The position numbers and the translations under genes are program-made. Of a stretch of DNA of 33,202 nt, positions 9,632 to 19,287 are shown in pieces; the stretch's first letter is position 1, and every line of letters begins with the position of its first letter. The stretch spans positions 1-33,202 of the forward strand of contig JAGXHE010000182.1 of assembly GCA_024636445.1 (NCBI GenBank). The letters run 5' to 3'. Below the pieces are notes generated by a model, which had not been told where the DNA came from, ran no database searches, and saw nothing but the letters and a program-made list of their open reading frames with translations. Origin of the DNA: Sulfitobacter sp. Lineage in GTDB: Bacteria; Pseudomonadota; Alphaproteobacteria; Rhodobacterales; Rhodobacteraceae.

Positions 9632-10153
9632 ATGTCAAAATCCAAATCTCTTGATTTCCGCCCGAACGAATTTGTTGTCTACCCCGCCCACGGCGTTGGT
9701 CAGATCGTGTCGATCGAAGAGCAGGAAGTTGCAGGCATCTCTCTTGAGTTGTTCGTCATCTCGTTTGAAAAAGACAAGATGACCTTGCGGGTGCCGACCC
9801 ACAAGGCGACCGAAATCGGTATGCGCGCCCTGTCCAGCCCCGATGTCATCAACCTTGCGATGAAGACGCTCAAGGGCAAGGCCAAGGTCAAACGCGCCAT
9901 GTGGTCGCGTCGGGCTCAGGAATACGAGCAAAAGATCAACTCGGGCGACCTGATCGCGATTGCCGAAGTGGTCCGCGACCTGCACCGCACCGACGATCAG
10001 CGCGAGCAAAGCTATTCCGAGCGCCAGTTGTACGAGGCGGCGCTTGAGCGTCTGACACGCGAAGTGGCTGCCGTCAGCGGTGGCGACGAAATGGCCGCAT
10101 CGAAAGAAATAAATGATGTGCTGGTCAGCCGGGCTCCACCGGCTGCTGCATAA
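9632..10153 (+). CDS. CarD family transcriptional regulator
   Basis: FRPNEFVVYPAHGVGQIVSIEEQEVAGISLELFVISFEKDKMTLRVPTHKATEIGMRALS; start ATG 9632 preceded by GAGG. Confidence 0.95.
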   Translation: MSKSKSLDFRPNEFVVYPAHGVGQIVSIEEQEVAGISLELFVISFEKDKMTLRVPTHKATEIGMRALSSPDVINLAMKTLKGKAKVKRAMWSRRAQEYEQKINSGDLIAIAEVVRDLHRTDDQREQSYSERQLYEAALERLTREVAAVSGGDEMAASKEINDVLVSRAPPAAA

Positions 10154-10181
10154 ACGACGCCGCGTCTAACAGGGTGGCTAG

Positions 10182-10212
10182 GCCGCGTCCCTTAACGGGG
10201 GCGCGGTTTTTT
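10182..10212 (+). terminator. Rho-independent terminator after carD
   Basis: GCCGCGTCCCTTAACGGGGGCGCGGTTTTTT: GC-rich inverted repeat followed by T-run. Confidence 0.75.
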
Positions 10213-10238
10213 CTGTTCAGGCGGCCTCTGGGTGGGCG

Positions 10239-10988
10239 TCAGGGGATCAACGCCAGCAGGATCACCAGTTCGGCAACCTGCTGTGCGGCCCCCAGAATGT
10301 CCCCGGTCTGACCGCCGATCTTGGACTTCGCCAGCGCAGCCAGTCCGCCCACGGCCAGCGCCGCCAGCAACAGCGCCCAGATCACGCCAATTCCTGCGAA
10401 AAACAGCGCCAGCACCACCGCCAACGCCAGCGCCGCCAGAGCGACGCCTCGCTCAGGCCGTCCCACCTGATGCGACAGACCGCTGCGCCGCGCATGTGGC
10501 ATCAGCGCCATCAGCGCAGGCAACAGCCCGCGTGACAGCACCGCAGCCGCGATCATCGGGCCTGCGCCCACCGCCAGTGTCGCGCTCAGTGCCAGCCAGC
10601 GCAGCCCCACACCCAGGCCCAGTGCCAGCACGCCGTAGGTCCCGATATGGCTGTCTTTCATGATCTCAAGCCGCCGCGCGGCATCGTATCCGCCCCACAG
10701 CCCGTCAGCGGTATCGGCCAGCCCGTCCTCGTGCATCGCGCCGGTGGTCACGATCAGCGTGGCCAGCATCAATCCGGCGGTCACGGGCGTGGTCAGGCCC
10801 ATGGCCCCGCATATCCACCCGACCACAGCCGCAATCAGTGCCACCGCCAGCCCCGCCAGCGAAAAGGCCCATGACGCCTGCGCCTGACGGGCAAATGCCG
10901 TCTTTGGCGCATGGGGCAAGGGCAGTCGGGTCAGCAGCGCCAGTGCGACGATCACCTCCCAGCCGCGGCTGTTGTCGTCTTTCATCAT
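10239..10988 (-). CDS. cobS: Adenosylcobinamide-GDP ribazoletransferase
   Basis: [57 protein letters not shown]: CobS/CobV hallmark. Confidence 0.94.
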   Translation of the reverse strand: MMKDDNSRGWEVIVALALLTRLPLPHAPKTAFARQAQASWAFSLAGLAVALIAAVVGWICGAMGLTTPVTAGLMLATLIVTTGAMHEDGLADTADGLWGGYDAARRLEIMKDSHIGTYGVLALGLGVGLRWLALSATLAVGAGPMIAAAVLSRGLLPALMALMPHARRSGLSHQVGRPERGVALAALALAVVLALFFAGIGVIWALLLAALAVGGLAALAKSKIGGQTGDILGAAQQVAELVILLALIP

Positions 10989-11073
10989 CGCGGTGCCTTT
11001 GCTGCGCTTGTTCTATGCGCGCCAACGGGTAAACAGGCCGCAACACCGAGGCAAGCAAAAGGATTTTGCAAAT

Positions 11074-12084
11074 ATGACACCGACATTCGAAACATTGGAC
11101 GAATTTGCAGAACTGATGCGCAACGCACCCGGCCCCGATACCAAGGCCGAGGCAGGAGCGACCGAACGCAACGGCCAGCTGACCAAACCTCCCGGCGCTC
11201 TGGGCCGTCTCGAAGATCTGGCAATCTGGTACGCCGCTTGGCGTGGCATGGCCCGTCCGGTGCTGAGCGCGCCGCAGATCGTGATCTTTGCGGGCAATCA
11301 CGGTGTCGCGGCGCGCGGCGTCTCGGCCTTTCCGCCCGAAGTGACGGCGCAGATGGTCGGCAACTTTCAGGCAGGCGGGGCCGCGATCAACCAGCTTGCC
11401 CGTACTTTCGGCGCACAGATGCGGGTTGAGGCGTTGGAGCTGGATCGCCCCACCGCTGATTTCACCACAGCCGAAGCCTTGGGTGCCGCCGATTGCGTCG
11501 CGGCATTGCGCACCGGCTGGGACGCGGTGAACCCTGCCGCCGATCTGCTGGTCGTAGGCGAGATGGGCATCGGCAATACCACTGCCGCAGCGGCCATTGC
11601 GGCAGCACTTTACGGAGGCGGCGCAGAGGCTTGGGTCGGACGTGGCACCGGTGTCGATGATGCGGGCCTTGCGATCAAACGCGATGTGGTCGCGGCGGGG
11701 CTCGCGCGCCACAAGGACGTGCGCGGCCTTGCGGCGCTGTCGGCCTTTGGCGGGCGCGAGATGGCGGCGATGGCGGGCGCCATGATGCGCGCGCGCTACG
11801 AGGGCATTCCGCTGATCCTCGACGGGTTTATCTGCTGTGCCGCGGCGGCGTGTTTAGAGACCGAAGTGCCCGGTGCGCTGGACCACGCGGTTGCAGGCCA
11901 CCAAGGCACGGAGGGCGGCCACGTGCGGCTGCTTGAGGAACTGGGCAAAGAGCCGTTGTTGCAACTGGGCCTGCGACTTGGCGAAGGCTCAGGGGCGGCA
12001 ATGGCCATCGGCGTGATGCAAGGGGCGGTGGCCTGCCTGAGCGGCATGGCGAGATTCGCCGAAGCAGGCGTGGCGGCAGGCTGA
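11074..12084 (+). CDS. cobT: Nicotinate-nucleotide--dimethylbenzimidazole phosphoribosyltransferase
   Basis: [73 protein letters not shown]: CobT/CobU family. Confidence 0.95.
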   Translation: MTPTFETLDEFAELMRNAPGPDTKAEAGATERNGQLTKPPGALGRLEDLAIWYAAWRGMARPVLSAPQIVIFAGNHGVAARGVSAFPPEVTAQMVGNFQAGGAAINQLARTFGAQMRVEALELDRPTADFTTAEALGAADCVAALRTGWDAVNPAADLLVVGEMGIGNTTAAAAIAAALYGGGAEAWVGRGTGVDDAGLAIKRDVVAAGLARHKDVRGLAALSAFGGREMAAMAGAMMRARYEGIPLILDGFICCAAAACLETEVPGALDHAVAGHQGTEGGHVRLLEELGKEPLLQLGLRLGEGSGAAMAIGVMQGAVACLSGMARFAEAGVAAG

Positions 12085-12085
12085 G

Positions 12086-12784
12086 ATGAACCGCTGGGCC
12101 GTCATCGCGATGTTGCCGTTGCTGGCGGCCCAGGGGCTGTGGGTGCGCGCGAAAGTGCCCGCCTTGCCCGAAGCAGATGGCCCGCGCGAGGGACAATTCG
12201 GCGCAGGCGATCCGCTGCGGGTGCTGATCGTCGGTGACAGCTCGGCGGCGGGTGTCGGCGTGGCGGTGCAGGATGACGCGCTGTCGGGGCGGTTGGCGAT
12301 GCGACTTGGCGGCGCGCGGGCGGTCACATGGCAACTGTTGGCGCGCAGCGGCGCGACCACCGCACAGACGCTTGCTGAACTGAAACGCGCCGAGCTGGGC
12401 CGCTTCGACGTAGCCGTGATCGCCTTGGGCGTGAACGACTGCAAGAACGGTGTGCCGCTGGCGCGCTGGCTGGAGCAGAGCCGCGCGCTCTATGATCTGC
12501 TGCCGGACCGCTGCGGGGTGCGGCTGATCTGCGCGTCAGCCCTGCCGCCGATGGGCGATCTGCCCGCCTTGCCACGCCCCTTGTCCACGGTACTGGCAGC
12601 ACGCGCGACCCTGTTCGATGCGGCGCTGATCGACATGGCGGCGCAGATGCCCGACCTGCGTCGCGTGCGCCCCGACATGGCGCTGGATGCACAGGTGATG
12701 GCTGCGGACGGGTTCCATCCCGGCCCGCTGGTCTATGCCGCCTGGGCCGAAGCGGTGGCCGCCGAGGTCGAGACGCTGCTCTAG
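12086..12784 (+). CDS. SGNH/GDSL hydrolase family protein
   Basis: LIVGDSSAAGVGV block I, ALGVNDCKNG, ADGFHPGPLVYAAWAEAVA (DxxH-type end); starts 1 nt after the cobT stop. Confidence 0.85.
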   Translation: MNRWAVIAMLPLLAAQGLWVRAKVPALPEADGPREGQFGAGDPLRVLIVGDSSAAGVGVAVQDDALSGRLAMRLGGARAVTWQLLARSGATTAQTLAELKRAELGRFDVAVIALGVNDCKNGVPLARWLEQSRALYDLLPDRCGVRLICASALPPMGDLPALPRPLSTVLAARATLFDAALIDMAAQMPDLRRVRPDMALDAQVMAADGFHPGPLVYAAWAEAVAAEVETLL

Positions 12785-12785
12785 C

Positions 12786-14645
12786 TCAGGCGCTTTTCTG
12801 ACCGGATTCGCGCGACAGCAGGGCGGTTTCCAGATCGCGTTGCAGTTCCTTGGCGCGGTCGACGTATTCCTGGTTCTGTTCGATTTTCACGCCGGGTTTC
12901 CACAGGCCCGCCAGTTCGCGCACCGTGTCGCGGTCATGGTGGTAGAACACCCGTTCGGCCTCCGCGGCCTCATATTCCGACAGGCCGACGTTCTCCAACA
13001 CATAGCGGCCCGCACGCAGCGAGCTGTCGAACATCTCGCGCACGATGTCGTTCGCCCCCGCCTGATACAGACGATAGGTGTGCGTCCGGTCGTAGGCCCG
13101 CGCGACGATATGCAGGTCGGGGCGCTGGGTGCGGGCATAGGCGGTCAGCTTGATGGCTGCCTCGGGATCGTCGAGTGCCACGACCAGAACGCGGGCGGTG
13201 TTGATGCCTGCGGCGGTCAGGATGTCGGGGCGGGTGGGGTCGCCCAGAAACCCTTTTACGCCAAAGCGGCGCATCAGCTGAATGGTTTCCATGTCGTGAT
13301 CCAGTACAACGGTGGTAAAGCCCGAGCCCTGAACCAGCCGGTTGACGATCTGGCCAAAACGGCCGATGCCCGCAATGATCACGGCGCCTTCTTCGTCGAT
13401 CTCGTCGGGTTCATGCTGCACGCCGCCGTCCTTCATCCGGCGGTTGATGACTTCGTACAGAATGAACAGCAGCGGGGTGATCAGCATCGACAGGGCAATG
13501 ACCAGCAACAGGGTTTCTGCGATGGCAACCGGCAGAATACCCTGACCGGCGGAGAAGGTCGCAATCACAAAGCCGAATTCGCCCGCCTGCGCCAGCGACA
13601 GCGCAAAAAGCCATCGGTCGCTGCTCTTGATGCGAAAGGCGATGGCCAGCACCCACAGGATCGCCCCCTTCAGCAAGATCACCAGCAGCGCCATCGACAG
13701 GATCGCGGGCGCGCTGTCAAAAAGCAGCGGAAAGTTGATGCCTGCCCCGACGGTGATGAAAAACAACCCCAGCAGCAGCCCCTTGAACGGTTCAAGGTCG
13801 GTTTCCAATTCGTGCCGGAACTCCGAGCTGGCCAGAACCACGCCGGCCAGAAATGCGCCCAGTGCAGGCGACAGGCCGACCAGCATCATCAGAAACGAAA
13901 TGCCGACCACGATCAGCAGTGCCAGCGCCGTATACATCTCGCGAAGTCGCGCGGAGTGGATAAAGCGGAACACGGGGCGCGTCAGAAAAACGCCCGCAAG
14001 GATCACCGCCGCCACGGCACCGATGGTCACCAGCGTAACACCCCAGGCGGGCAGCCCCTCGACAAGGCTCATGGTGCTGTGGTCGTCCGCGTTCGGGACA
14101 ATCGCACCGCTTTCGGACAGCTTCATCGGAATGGTGACCGCAAGCAAAGGCAGAAACGCCAGAATCGGGATCACCGCGATGTCCTGTGTCAGCAGTACGG
14201 AAAACACCGAACGTCCGCCGCTGGTCTGCATCAGCCCCTTTTCCGACAGGGTTTGCAGCACGATCGCGGTGGATGACAGTGCCAGCGTCAGACCGATGGC
14301 AAGTGCCACACCCCACGGCTGGCCATAGGCCATCGCGACGCCCATCAGCACGACGGTGGACAGTGTGACCTGCAAGCCGCCCAAGCCCAGCAGTTTGTGG
14401 CGCATGTCCCACAGGGCGCGCGGTTCCAGTTCCAGACCGATCAGGAACAGCATCATCACCACGCCAAATTCGGCAAAGTGTTGCAGGTCTTCGGTTTCCG
14501 ACCCGACAAGACTTAGAACCGGTCCGATCAATATACCAGCGGCCAGATAGCCCAGCACCGATCCCAGCCCAAGACGGGCGGCAATCGGTACGGCGACGAC
14601 AGCCGCCAAAAGGTAGATTGAGGCCTGGTAGAGAAAGCCTTCCAT
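12786..14645 (-). CDS. CPA2 family monovalent cation:proton antiporter with TrkA-N domain (KefB/KefC-like)
   Basis: LGSVLGYLAAGILIGP, FGVVMMLFLIGLELEPRALW, LALSSTAIVLQTL, VIIAGIGRFGQIVNRLV (Rossmann). Start MEGFLYQASIYLL at 14645. Confidence 0.92.
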   Translation of the reverse strand: MEGFLYQASIYLLAAVVAVPIAARLGLGSVLGYLAAGILIGPVLSLVGSETEDLQHFAEFGVVMMLFLIGLELEPRALWDMRHKLLGLGGLQVTLSTVVLMGVAMAYGQPWGVALAIGLTLALSSTAIVLQTLSEKGLMQTSGGRSVFSVLLTQDIAVIPILAFLPLLAVTIPMKLSESGAIVPNADDHSTMSLVEGLPAWGVTLVTIGAVAAVILAGVFLTRPVFRFIHSARLREMYTALALLIVVGISFLMMLVGLSPALGAFLAGVVLASSEFRHELETDLEPFKGLLLGLFFITVGAGINFPLLFDSAPAILSMALLVILLKGAILWVLAIAFRIKSSDRWLFALSLAQAGEFGFVIATFSAGQGILPVAIAETLLLVIALSMLITPLLFILYEVINRRMKDGGVQHEPDEIDEEGAVIIAGIGRFGQIVNRLVQGSGFTTVVLDHDMETIQLMRRFGVKGFLGDPTRPDILTAAGINTARVLVVALDDPEAAIKLTAYARTQRPDLHIVARAYDRTHTYRLYQAGANDIVREMFDSSLRAGRYVLENVGLSEYEAAEAERVFYHHDRDTVRELAGLWKPGVKIEQNQEYVDRAKELQRDLETALLSRESGQKSA

Positions 14646-14772
14646 TGGCACGCGCTCCTGCGATGGGTTTGCTGTGGGTTGGTCCCATACTGGCGGGGAT
14701 CGCAGCCGAGGACAACGCAATTGGCCGTATCGCGGTCTTTTCGATGCGTGCACTGCTGCGCAGCGCGCCAAG

Positions 14773-15228
14773 TCAGGTCGGCAAGGGGCCGTCGCGCTTT
14801 AACTGATCCATCACGATCTGGCTGTGCACCCGTGCCACCGCCGGATGCGGCAGCAGCACCTCATGGATCAATGCGTTCAGCGCGGGCAGATCGGCACAAA
14901 AGACCCGCAGCAGATAGTCGGCATCGCCCGTCATGGTCCAGGCACTGGTGATCTCGGGGCGGCTGTGCACGAGCCGTGCAAAACCCGCGGAATGATCCGG
15001 CCCGTGGGTGCCCAGATGCACTTGCACGAACCCCTGCACGTTCAGCCCCAGCTTGGCCGGGTTCAGCCGCGCGGTGTAGCTTTCGATATAGCCTGCCGTC
15101 TCAAGCCGTTGGCGACGTCGGCCGATCTGGCTTGAGGACAAATGCAGCGTATCGGCCAGTTCCTGTGCCGTGGCCTGACCGTTCTTTTGCAGCGCTTCCA
15201 AAAGGCGGGTATCGAGATCGTCCAGCAT
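14773..15228 (-). CDS. Lrp/AsnC family transcriptional regulator
   Basis: MLDDLDTRLLEALQKNGQATAQELADTLHLSSSQIGRRRQRLETAGYIESYTARLNPAKLG: Lrp HTH plus RAM domain; divergent from hppD. Confidence 0.92.
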   Translation of the reverse strand: MLDDLDTRLLEALQKNGQATAQELADTLHLSSSQIGRRRQRLETAGYIESYTARLNPAKLGLNVQGFVQVHLGTHGPDHSAGFARLVHSRPEITSAWTMTGDADYLLRVFCADLPALNALIHEVLLPHPAVARVHSQIVMDQLKRDGPLPT

Positions 15229-15378
15229 GGCGCACCTTTTCCGCATGTTTCAGCCATATGATGCGCGAAGCCCGCGAATATTGCCAGCTCCATGACCAAG
15301 AATGCGCAGAAACTGCACCGGATGCGGCGTATGTTACAGACAATCGAAGACCACCACCATATTCAGGAGGGTTGCCCC

Positions 15379-16482
15379 ATGGGTCCGTTCCCGCACGATG
15401 CACCGAAATCCAAGATCACCGCCGAAAACCCCGCTGGCACCGACGGGTTCGAATTCGTCGAATTCGCCAGCCCCGAGCCACAAGAACTGCGCGATCTGTT
15501 CACCCGCATGGGCTATGCACGGGTCGCCCAGCACAAGACGCAGGACGTCGAGCTGTGGCAGCAGGGCGATATCACCTATGTGCTGAACGCCGATGCCGAT
15601 AGCTATGCGGCCAAATTCGTCGAGGAACACGGGCCATGCGCGCCCTCGATGGGCTGGCGCGTGGTCGATGCGCAAAAGGCGTTCGATCATGCGGTCTCCA
15701 AGGGAGCAAAACCCTACGAAGGCGGTGGCAAGGTGATGGACGTGCCCGCGATCTACGGCATCGGAGACTCGCTGATCTATTTCGTCGACCAGTATTACGA
15801 CACCTCACCCTACAACGATGAGTTTAACTGGCTGGAGCAATCCAAACCACGCGGCGTCGGGTTCTTCTACCTCGATCACCTGACCCACAACGTCCACAAG
15901 GGCAACATGGACACATGGTTCAACTTCTACGGTGACCTGTTCAATTTCCGTGAAATCCGTTTCTTCGACATCGCGGGCAAATTCACCGGCCTGCTCAGCC
16001 GCGCGCTGACCTCGCCTTGCGGGCGTATCCGTATTCCGATCAACGAAGACCGGGGCGAGACCGGCCAGATCGTCGCCTATCTCAAGAAATACAAGGGCGA
16101 AGGCATCCAGCACATCGCCGTGGGCTCGGACAACATCTACAACAGCACCGATGCGATTGCCGAAAAAGGCGTCAAGTTCATGCCGGGCCCGCCGGACACC
16201 TATTACGAACTGTCGAAAACCCGTGTAGTCGATCATGATGAGCCGATTGACCGGATGAAGGCCCACGGCATCCTGATCGATGGCGAAGGCGTGGTCGACG
16301 GTGGCGAAACGCGCATCCTGTTACAGATTTTCTCGAAAACGGTGATCGGGCCGATATTCTTCGAGTTCATCCAGCGCAAAGGCGACGATGGCTTTGGCGA
16401 GGGCAACTTCAAGGCGCTGTTTGAGAGCATCGAAGCCGAGCAGATCGCCAATGGCGAACTTGAAGGTGCAGAGCAGAAGTAA
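15379..16482 (+). CDS. hppD: 4-hydroxyphenylpyruvate dioxygenase
   Basis: GFEFVEFASPEPQELRDLFTRMGYARVAQHKTQDVELWQQGDI...GRIRIPINEDRGETGQIVAYLKKYKGEGIQHIAVGS...FSKTVIGPIFFEFIQRKGDDGFGEGNFKALFESIE. AGGAGG at 15365-15370. Confidence 0.95.
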   Translation: MGPFPHDAPKSKITAENPAGTDGFEFVEFASPEPQELRDLFTRMGYARVAQHKTQDVELWQQGDITYVLNADADSYAAKFVEEHGPCAPSMGWRVVDAQKAFDHAVSKGAKPYEGGGKVMDVPAIYGIGDSLIYFVDQYYDTSPYNDEFNWLEQSKPRGVGFFYLDHLTHNVHKGNMDTWFNFYGDLFNFREIRFFDIAGKFTGLLSRALTSPCGRIRIPINEDRGETGQIVAYLKKYKGEGIQHIAVGSDNIYNSTDAIAEKGVKFMPGPPDTYYELSKTRVVDHDEPIDRMKAHGILIDGEGVVDGGETRILLQIFSKTVIGPIFFEFIQRKGDDGFGEGNFKALFESIEAEQIANGELEGAEQK

Positions 16483-16504
16483 GTTTCAGTTATGTGAAAA
16501 TAGC

Positions 16505-16534
16505 AAAGGCGGTCCCGCGCGGGGCCGCCTTTTG
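16505..16534 (+). terminator. Rho-independent (possibly bidirectional) terminator between convergent hppD and the PilP-like gene
   Basis: AAAGGCGGTCCCGCGCGGGGCCGCCTTTT inverted repeat. Confidence 0.75.
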
Positions 16535-16591
16535 TCATTGTGCAGACCCAATCGTGCAGTCCTGAGCCATTGTGACGGACAGACGCGGCAA

Positions 16592-19102
16592 TCAGCCCTG
16601 CGGCATCTTCAAGACCAGGTTGCGTCCGCCTTTTTGATAGAGCAGTTCGCTTTCGCCGATGGCCGACACGCGGCCTCCGTCGATGCTGTCACCGACCTGT
16701 ACCTTTTGATAGCGTCCGTTCGACAGCCGCACCAGCGCACGGCGTGACGAGGGTTTGCCATAGACGCCGATCAGATTGACCTTGCGCAGATTGATGGCCT
16801 TGCTGATCGTCGCCTCGCGTTGGACGCTGGTTTTTGACGGAATTCTGGGCGCTACCGTCACCGGTGCTGTGGTGGCCGGTGCAGGGGCCACGGCTGCGGT
16901 CTGGGTTTGCGCAGGCTCGGCCGCACGGGCACGCGCGACGGTACGGTCAAAGTTATTGGGCCGTACCGTCGGGCGGAACGACAATGTTGCGGCCTGCGCG
17001 GTCGGGACTTCGTCTTTTTCTTCTTCGATCTTGGCCACGGCAGGGCGCAGTTGCGGGCGCACTTCAGCCAGCTCGTTGCGGGTCCGGCCGCCCAGATTGG
17101 CCCGCTCAGTGGTCTCGATCAGATCGCCGGGGCGCGCACGTGGACGGGCGCGTGCCAGCCGGTCAAGCTCGGGGTTCACTTCGGGTGTTTCGGCAAACCG
17201 TGTGGGCGTCGGCGGCGGGACAACGGCGGGGCGGCCTGCATAAAGTGTCACGCCGTTGGGGGTCTCGGCACCTTCGGGCGTCGGGATAACGCGGCCTGCG
17301 CTGTCCAGCGCAAAACTGGTTCCCGCCGCTGCGGGCGAGGGCATGGCGACCAGGGCAATATCAGTGTCCAGCGCGGCAGGCGCGGGCAGGGCCACTGCAT
17401 CACGGGCGGGGCTGATTGGGTCGATAGATGCGGCATAGAGGTCTTCCAGCGGACCCACCTCCGCGGCTTGTGGCACTTCGGGGGCCAGCGGCCAGATGCC
17501 GGTGACCGCATAGCGCGCTTCGGCAGCCTGACGGATGCGTTCTGGGTCGTTTTCGGTGATGTCTACTGGCGCGGGCTGGGGCTCTGGCTGGGGCAGCGGG
17601 TCGCGCATGGCGTCCAGAACGGCGGCATCTTCATCACTGAGCGCGGGGTCGAAGCTGGCCACTTCCACATCCGCATCGTCTTGCGCATCCGCGCTGTCTT
17701 CGATCTCTTCGGGTTCGGGCAGGATTTCGGGCGGCGCTTCGACCACCACGGGATCTGCCGCACGACCAAAGAAACGCGCCAGACCTTCGTCCATGAAAAC
17801 CGATGCCCAAGCCGCGATACCGGCAAGAAATACCAGCAAGGCCGCAGTCAGTATCAACCCAAAAAACCGAGGCTTGCCGCCGACTTTTACCGGCTCCTTG
17901 CTGCGTGCGCCAAAGACCGTCATGCGCTGCGCTTCGTCTGCGGACGCGGTGGGCTGTGTCGGCGCAGAAGGCGCAGGGGTTGCGGCTGGATTGGTGCGTT
18001 TGGGCTTGCGGCGGCGACTCATGAAACCGGCGACGCTGGCCTTGGCAATCGCCATCGGGTTTTCGTCGCTGTCCGTATTGGGCTCGGGGTTGGCGGGCGG
18101 TGCCTCCGCTTGGGTGTCGGTTATCGCGTCGGATTGGTCTTTGGACCGTGGTGTGATTCGCGGCGCGCTGGACGGTGCCGAGCCGGCAACGACGGCGGGT
18201 GCTGAGCGCACAGGCGGCGTCTCTGCGCGATTGGCTCCACCAAGTGCGGGCGGATTTCTGTCAGACGTGCGGCGGGTGGAAAAACCGAAATCAGCCGGGG
18301 GCGGTGTGTCTGCCGCGTCACCCTTTTTGTCGGTCTCTTTGGTCTTGAGGTCTGCCTTCGGCGCTGGCGTTTCAGACTCCATTGCCGGGGCAGGGTCCAC
18401 TTTGGATGTGACTGCGGAAGCGTCTTCGTCGGATTTGGCTTCTGATTCTGGGTCTGGCTCTGCTTCCGGCTCGGGTGTTTCCACGACCGCAACCTGATCC
18501 TCAACCGCAACGGGCGTATCACCCGCAGTCGCAACCGGACCTTTCGGCGTCTTGATGTCGCCAATCACCACGACCGCGATTCCGTCTGGCGTTACGCTGT
18601 CGCCCTGCTCAAGCAGATCGGCGGCGTGGCTGGTCACCCCCAGAAACGGCTCGCCCAGAAATCCGGCCTCGCCGGGGATCGACACAAAACTGACCGGGTG
18701 AAACCGGTGCAGCATCGCGAACTCTTCCGCCTCGTTCAGCGTTTCACGGGCAACGGCGGCCACATGGGTCTGCGCCCCGTCGGCGCATATATCGACGCTC
18801 AGATCGTCCACCGCATAGGGCGTCGCCCCTTCGAGCGCTGCAAAGGCGGCGGACCAGCGGCCATCCTCATCCACATTGCCACTTTCGACGGTCAGATAGC
18901 GGATCTGCTCGTCTGGAATGATCAACTTGCTGCGCACACCGCGCGGCTCGAGATCAGAGGCTGTCTTGCGCAAGGCAGCCAGTTCTGCGGCCATGTCTTC
19001 TGCTGCCAGCGACACTTCGCCGACCACGCGCCAGCCACCCGCAGCGCGATGCAGCAGGCGAATGCCGTCAAAAGACAGGCTGAGCGCGAAATTCGGCTTC
19101 AT
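16592..19102 (-). CDS. Large single-pass membrane protein: N-terminal PilM/GspL-like domain, Pro/Ala/Glu-rich linkers, TM helix, C-terminal PilP/GspC-like domain
   Basis: N-term MKPNFALSLSFDGIRLLHR...RSKLIIPDEQIRYLTVES...AAFAALEGATPYAVDDLSVDI; TM FFGLILTAALLVFLAGIAAWASVFM; C-term INLRKVNLIGVYGKPSSRRALVRLSNGRYQKVQVGDSIDGGRVSAIGESELLYQKGGRNLVLKMP. Confidence 0.8.
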   Translation of the reverse strand: MKPNFALSLSFDGIRLLHRAAGGWRVVGEVSLAAEDMAAELAALRKTASDLEPRGVRSKLIIPDEQIRYLTVESGNVDEDGRWSAAFAALEGATPYAVDDLSVDICADGAQTHVAAVARETLNEAEEFAMLHRFHPVSFVSIPGEAGFLGEPFLGVTSHAADLLEQGDSVTPDGIAVVVIGDIKTPKGPVATAGDTPVAVEDQVAVVETPEPEAEPDPESEAKSDEDASAVTSKVDPAPAMESETPAPKADLKTKETDKKGDAADTPPPADFGFSTRRTSDRNPPALGGANRAETPPVRSAPAVVAGSAPSSAPRITPRSKDQSDAITDTQAEAPPANPEPNTDSDENPMAIAKASVAGFMSRRRKPKRTNPAATPAPSAPTQPTASADEAQRMTVFGARSKEPVKVGGKPRFFGLILTAALLVFLAGIAAWASVFMDEGLARFFGRAADPVVVEAPPEILPEPEEIEDSADAQDDADVEVASFDPALSDEDAAVLDAMRDPLPQPEPQPAPVDITENDPERIRQAAEARYAVTGIWPLAPEVPQAAEVGPLEDLYAASIDPISPARDAVALPAPAALDTDIALVAMPSPAAAGTSFALDSAGRVIPTPEGAETPNGVTLYAGRPAVVPPPTPTRFAETPEVNPELDRLARARPRARPGDLIETTERANLGGRTRNELAEVRPQLRPAVAKIEEEKDEVPTAQAATLSFRPTVRPNNFDRTVARARAAEPAQTQTAAVAPAPATTAPVTVAPRIPSKTSVQREATISKAINLRKVNLIGVYGKPSSRRALVRLSNGRYQKVQVGDSIDGGRVSAIGESELLYQKGGRNLVLKMPQG

Positions 19103-19287
19103 ATCATGCCCTTATCATTCAAACCGGAACGAGACACGCTGCCGGACGTTTGCTAGAGAATAGAACAGCCAGCCGCGCATGAAAAGGGAAACACCGAATG
19201 TCACTGGTCAATGCGCGGAGGACCACACATCTAGGGGGTGTGTACGCAAGATACACCAACATGACTAACGAAAGAGGAACTCGAGAA

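Noticed and set aside
10989-11073. Possible cobalamin riboswitch between divergent cobS and cobT
   Set aside because: Only 85 bp and no B12-box-like sequence; too short for the known aptamer.
12735-14276. 513-aa plus-strand ORF antisense to the CPA2 antiporter
   Set aside because: His/Gln/Arg-rich shadow translation of a clear antiporter gene; typical antisense ORF in high-GC DNA.
16907-18205. 432-aa plus-strand ORF antisense to the PilM/PilP-like gene
   Set aside because: Gly/Arg/Cys-rich antisense translation of the Pro/Ala-rich linker; no independent start signal.
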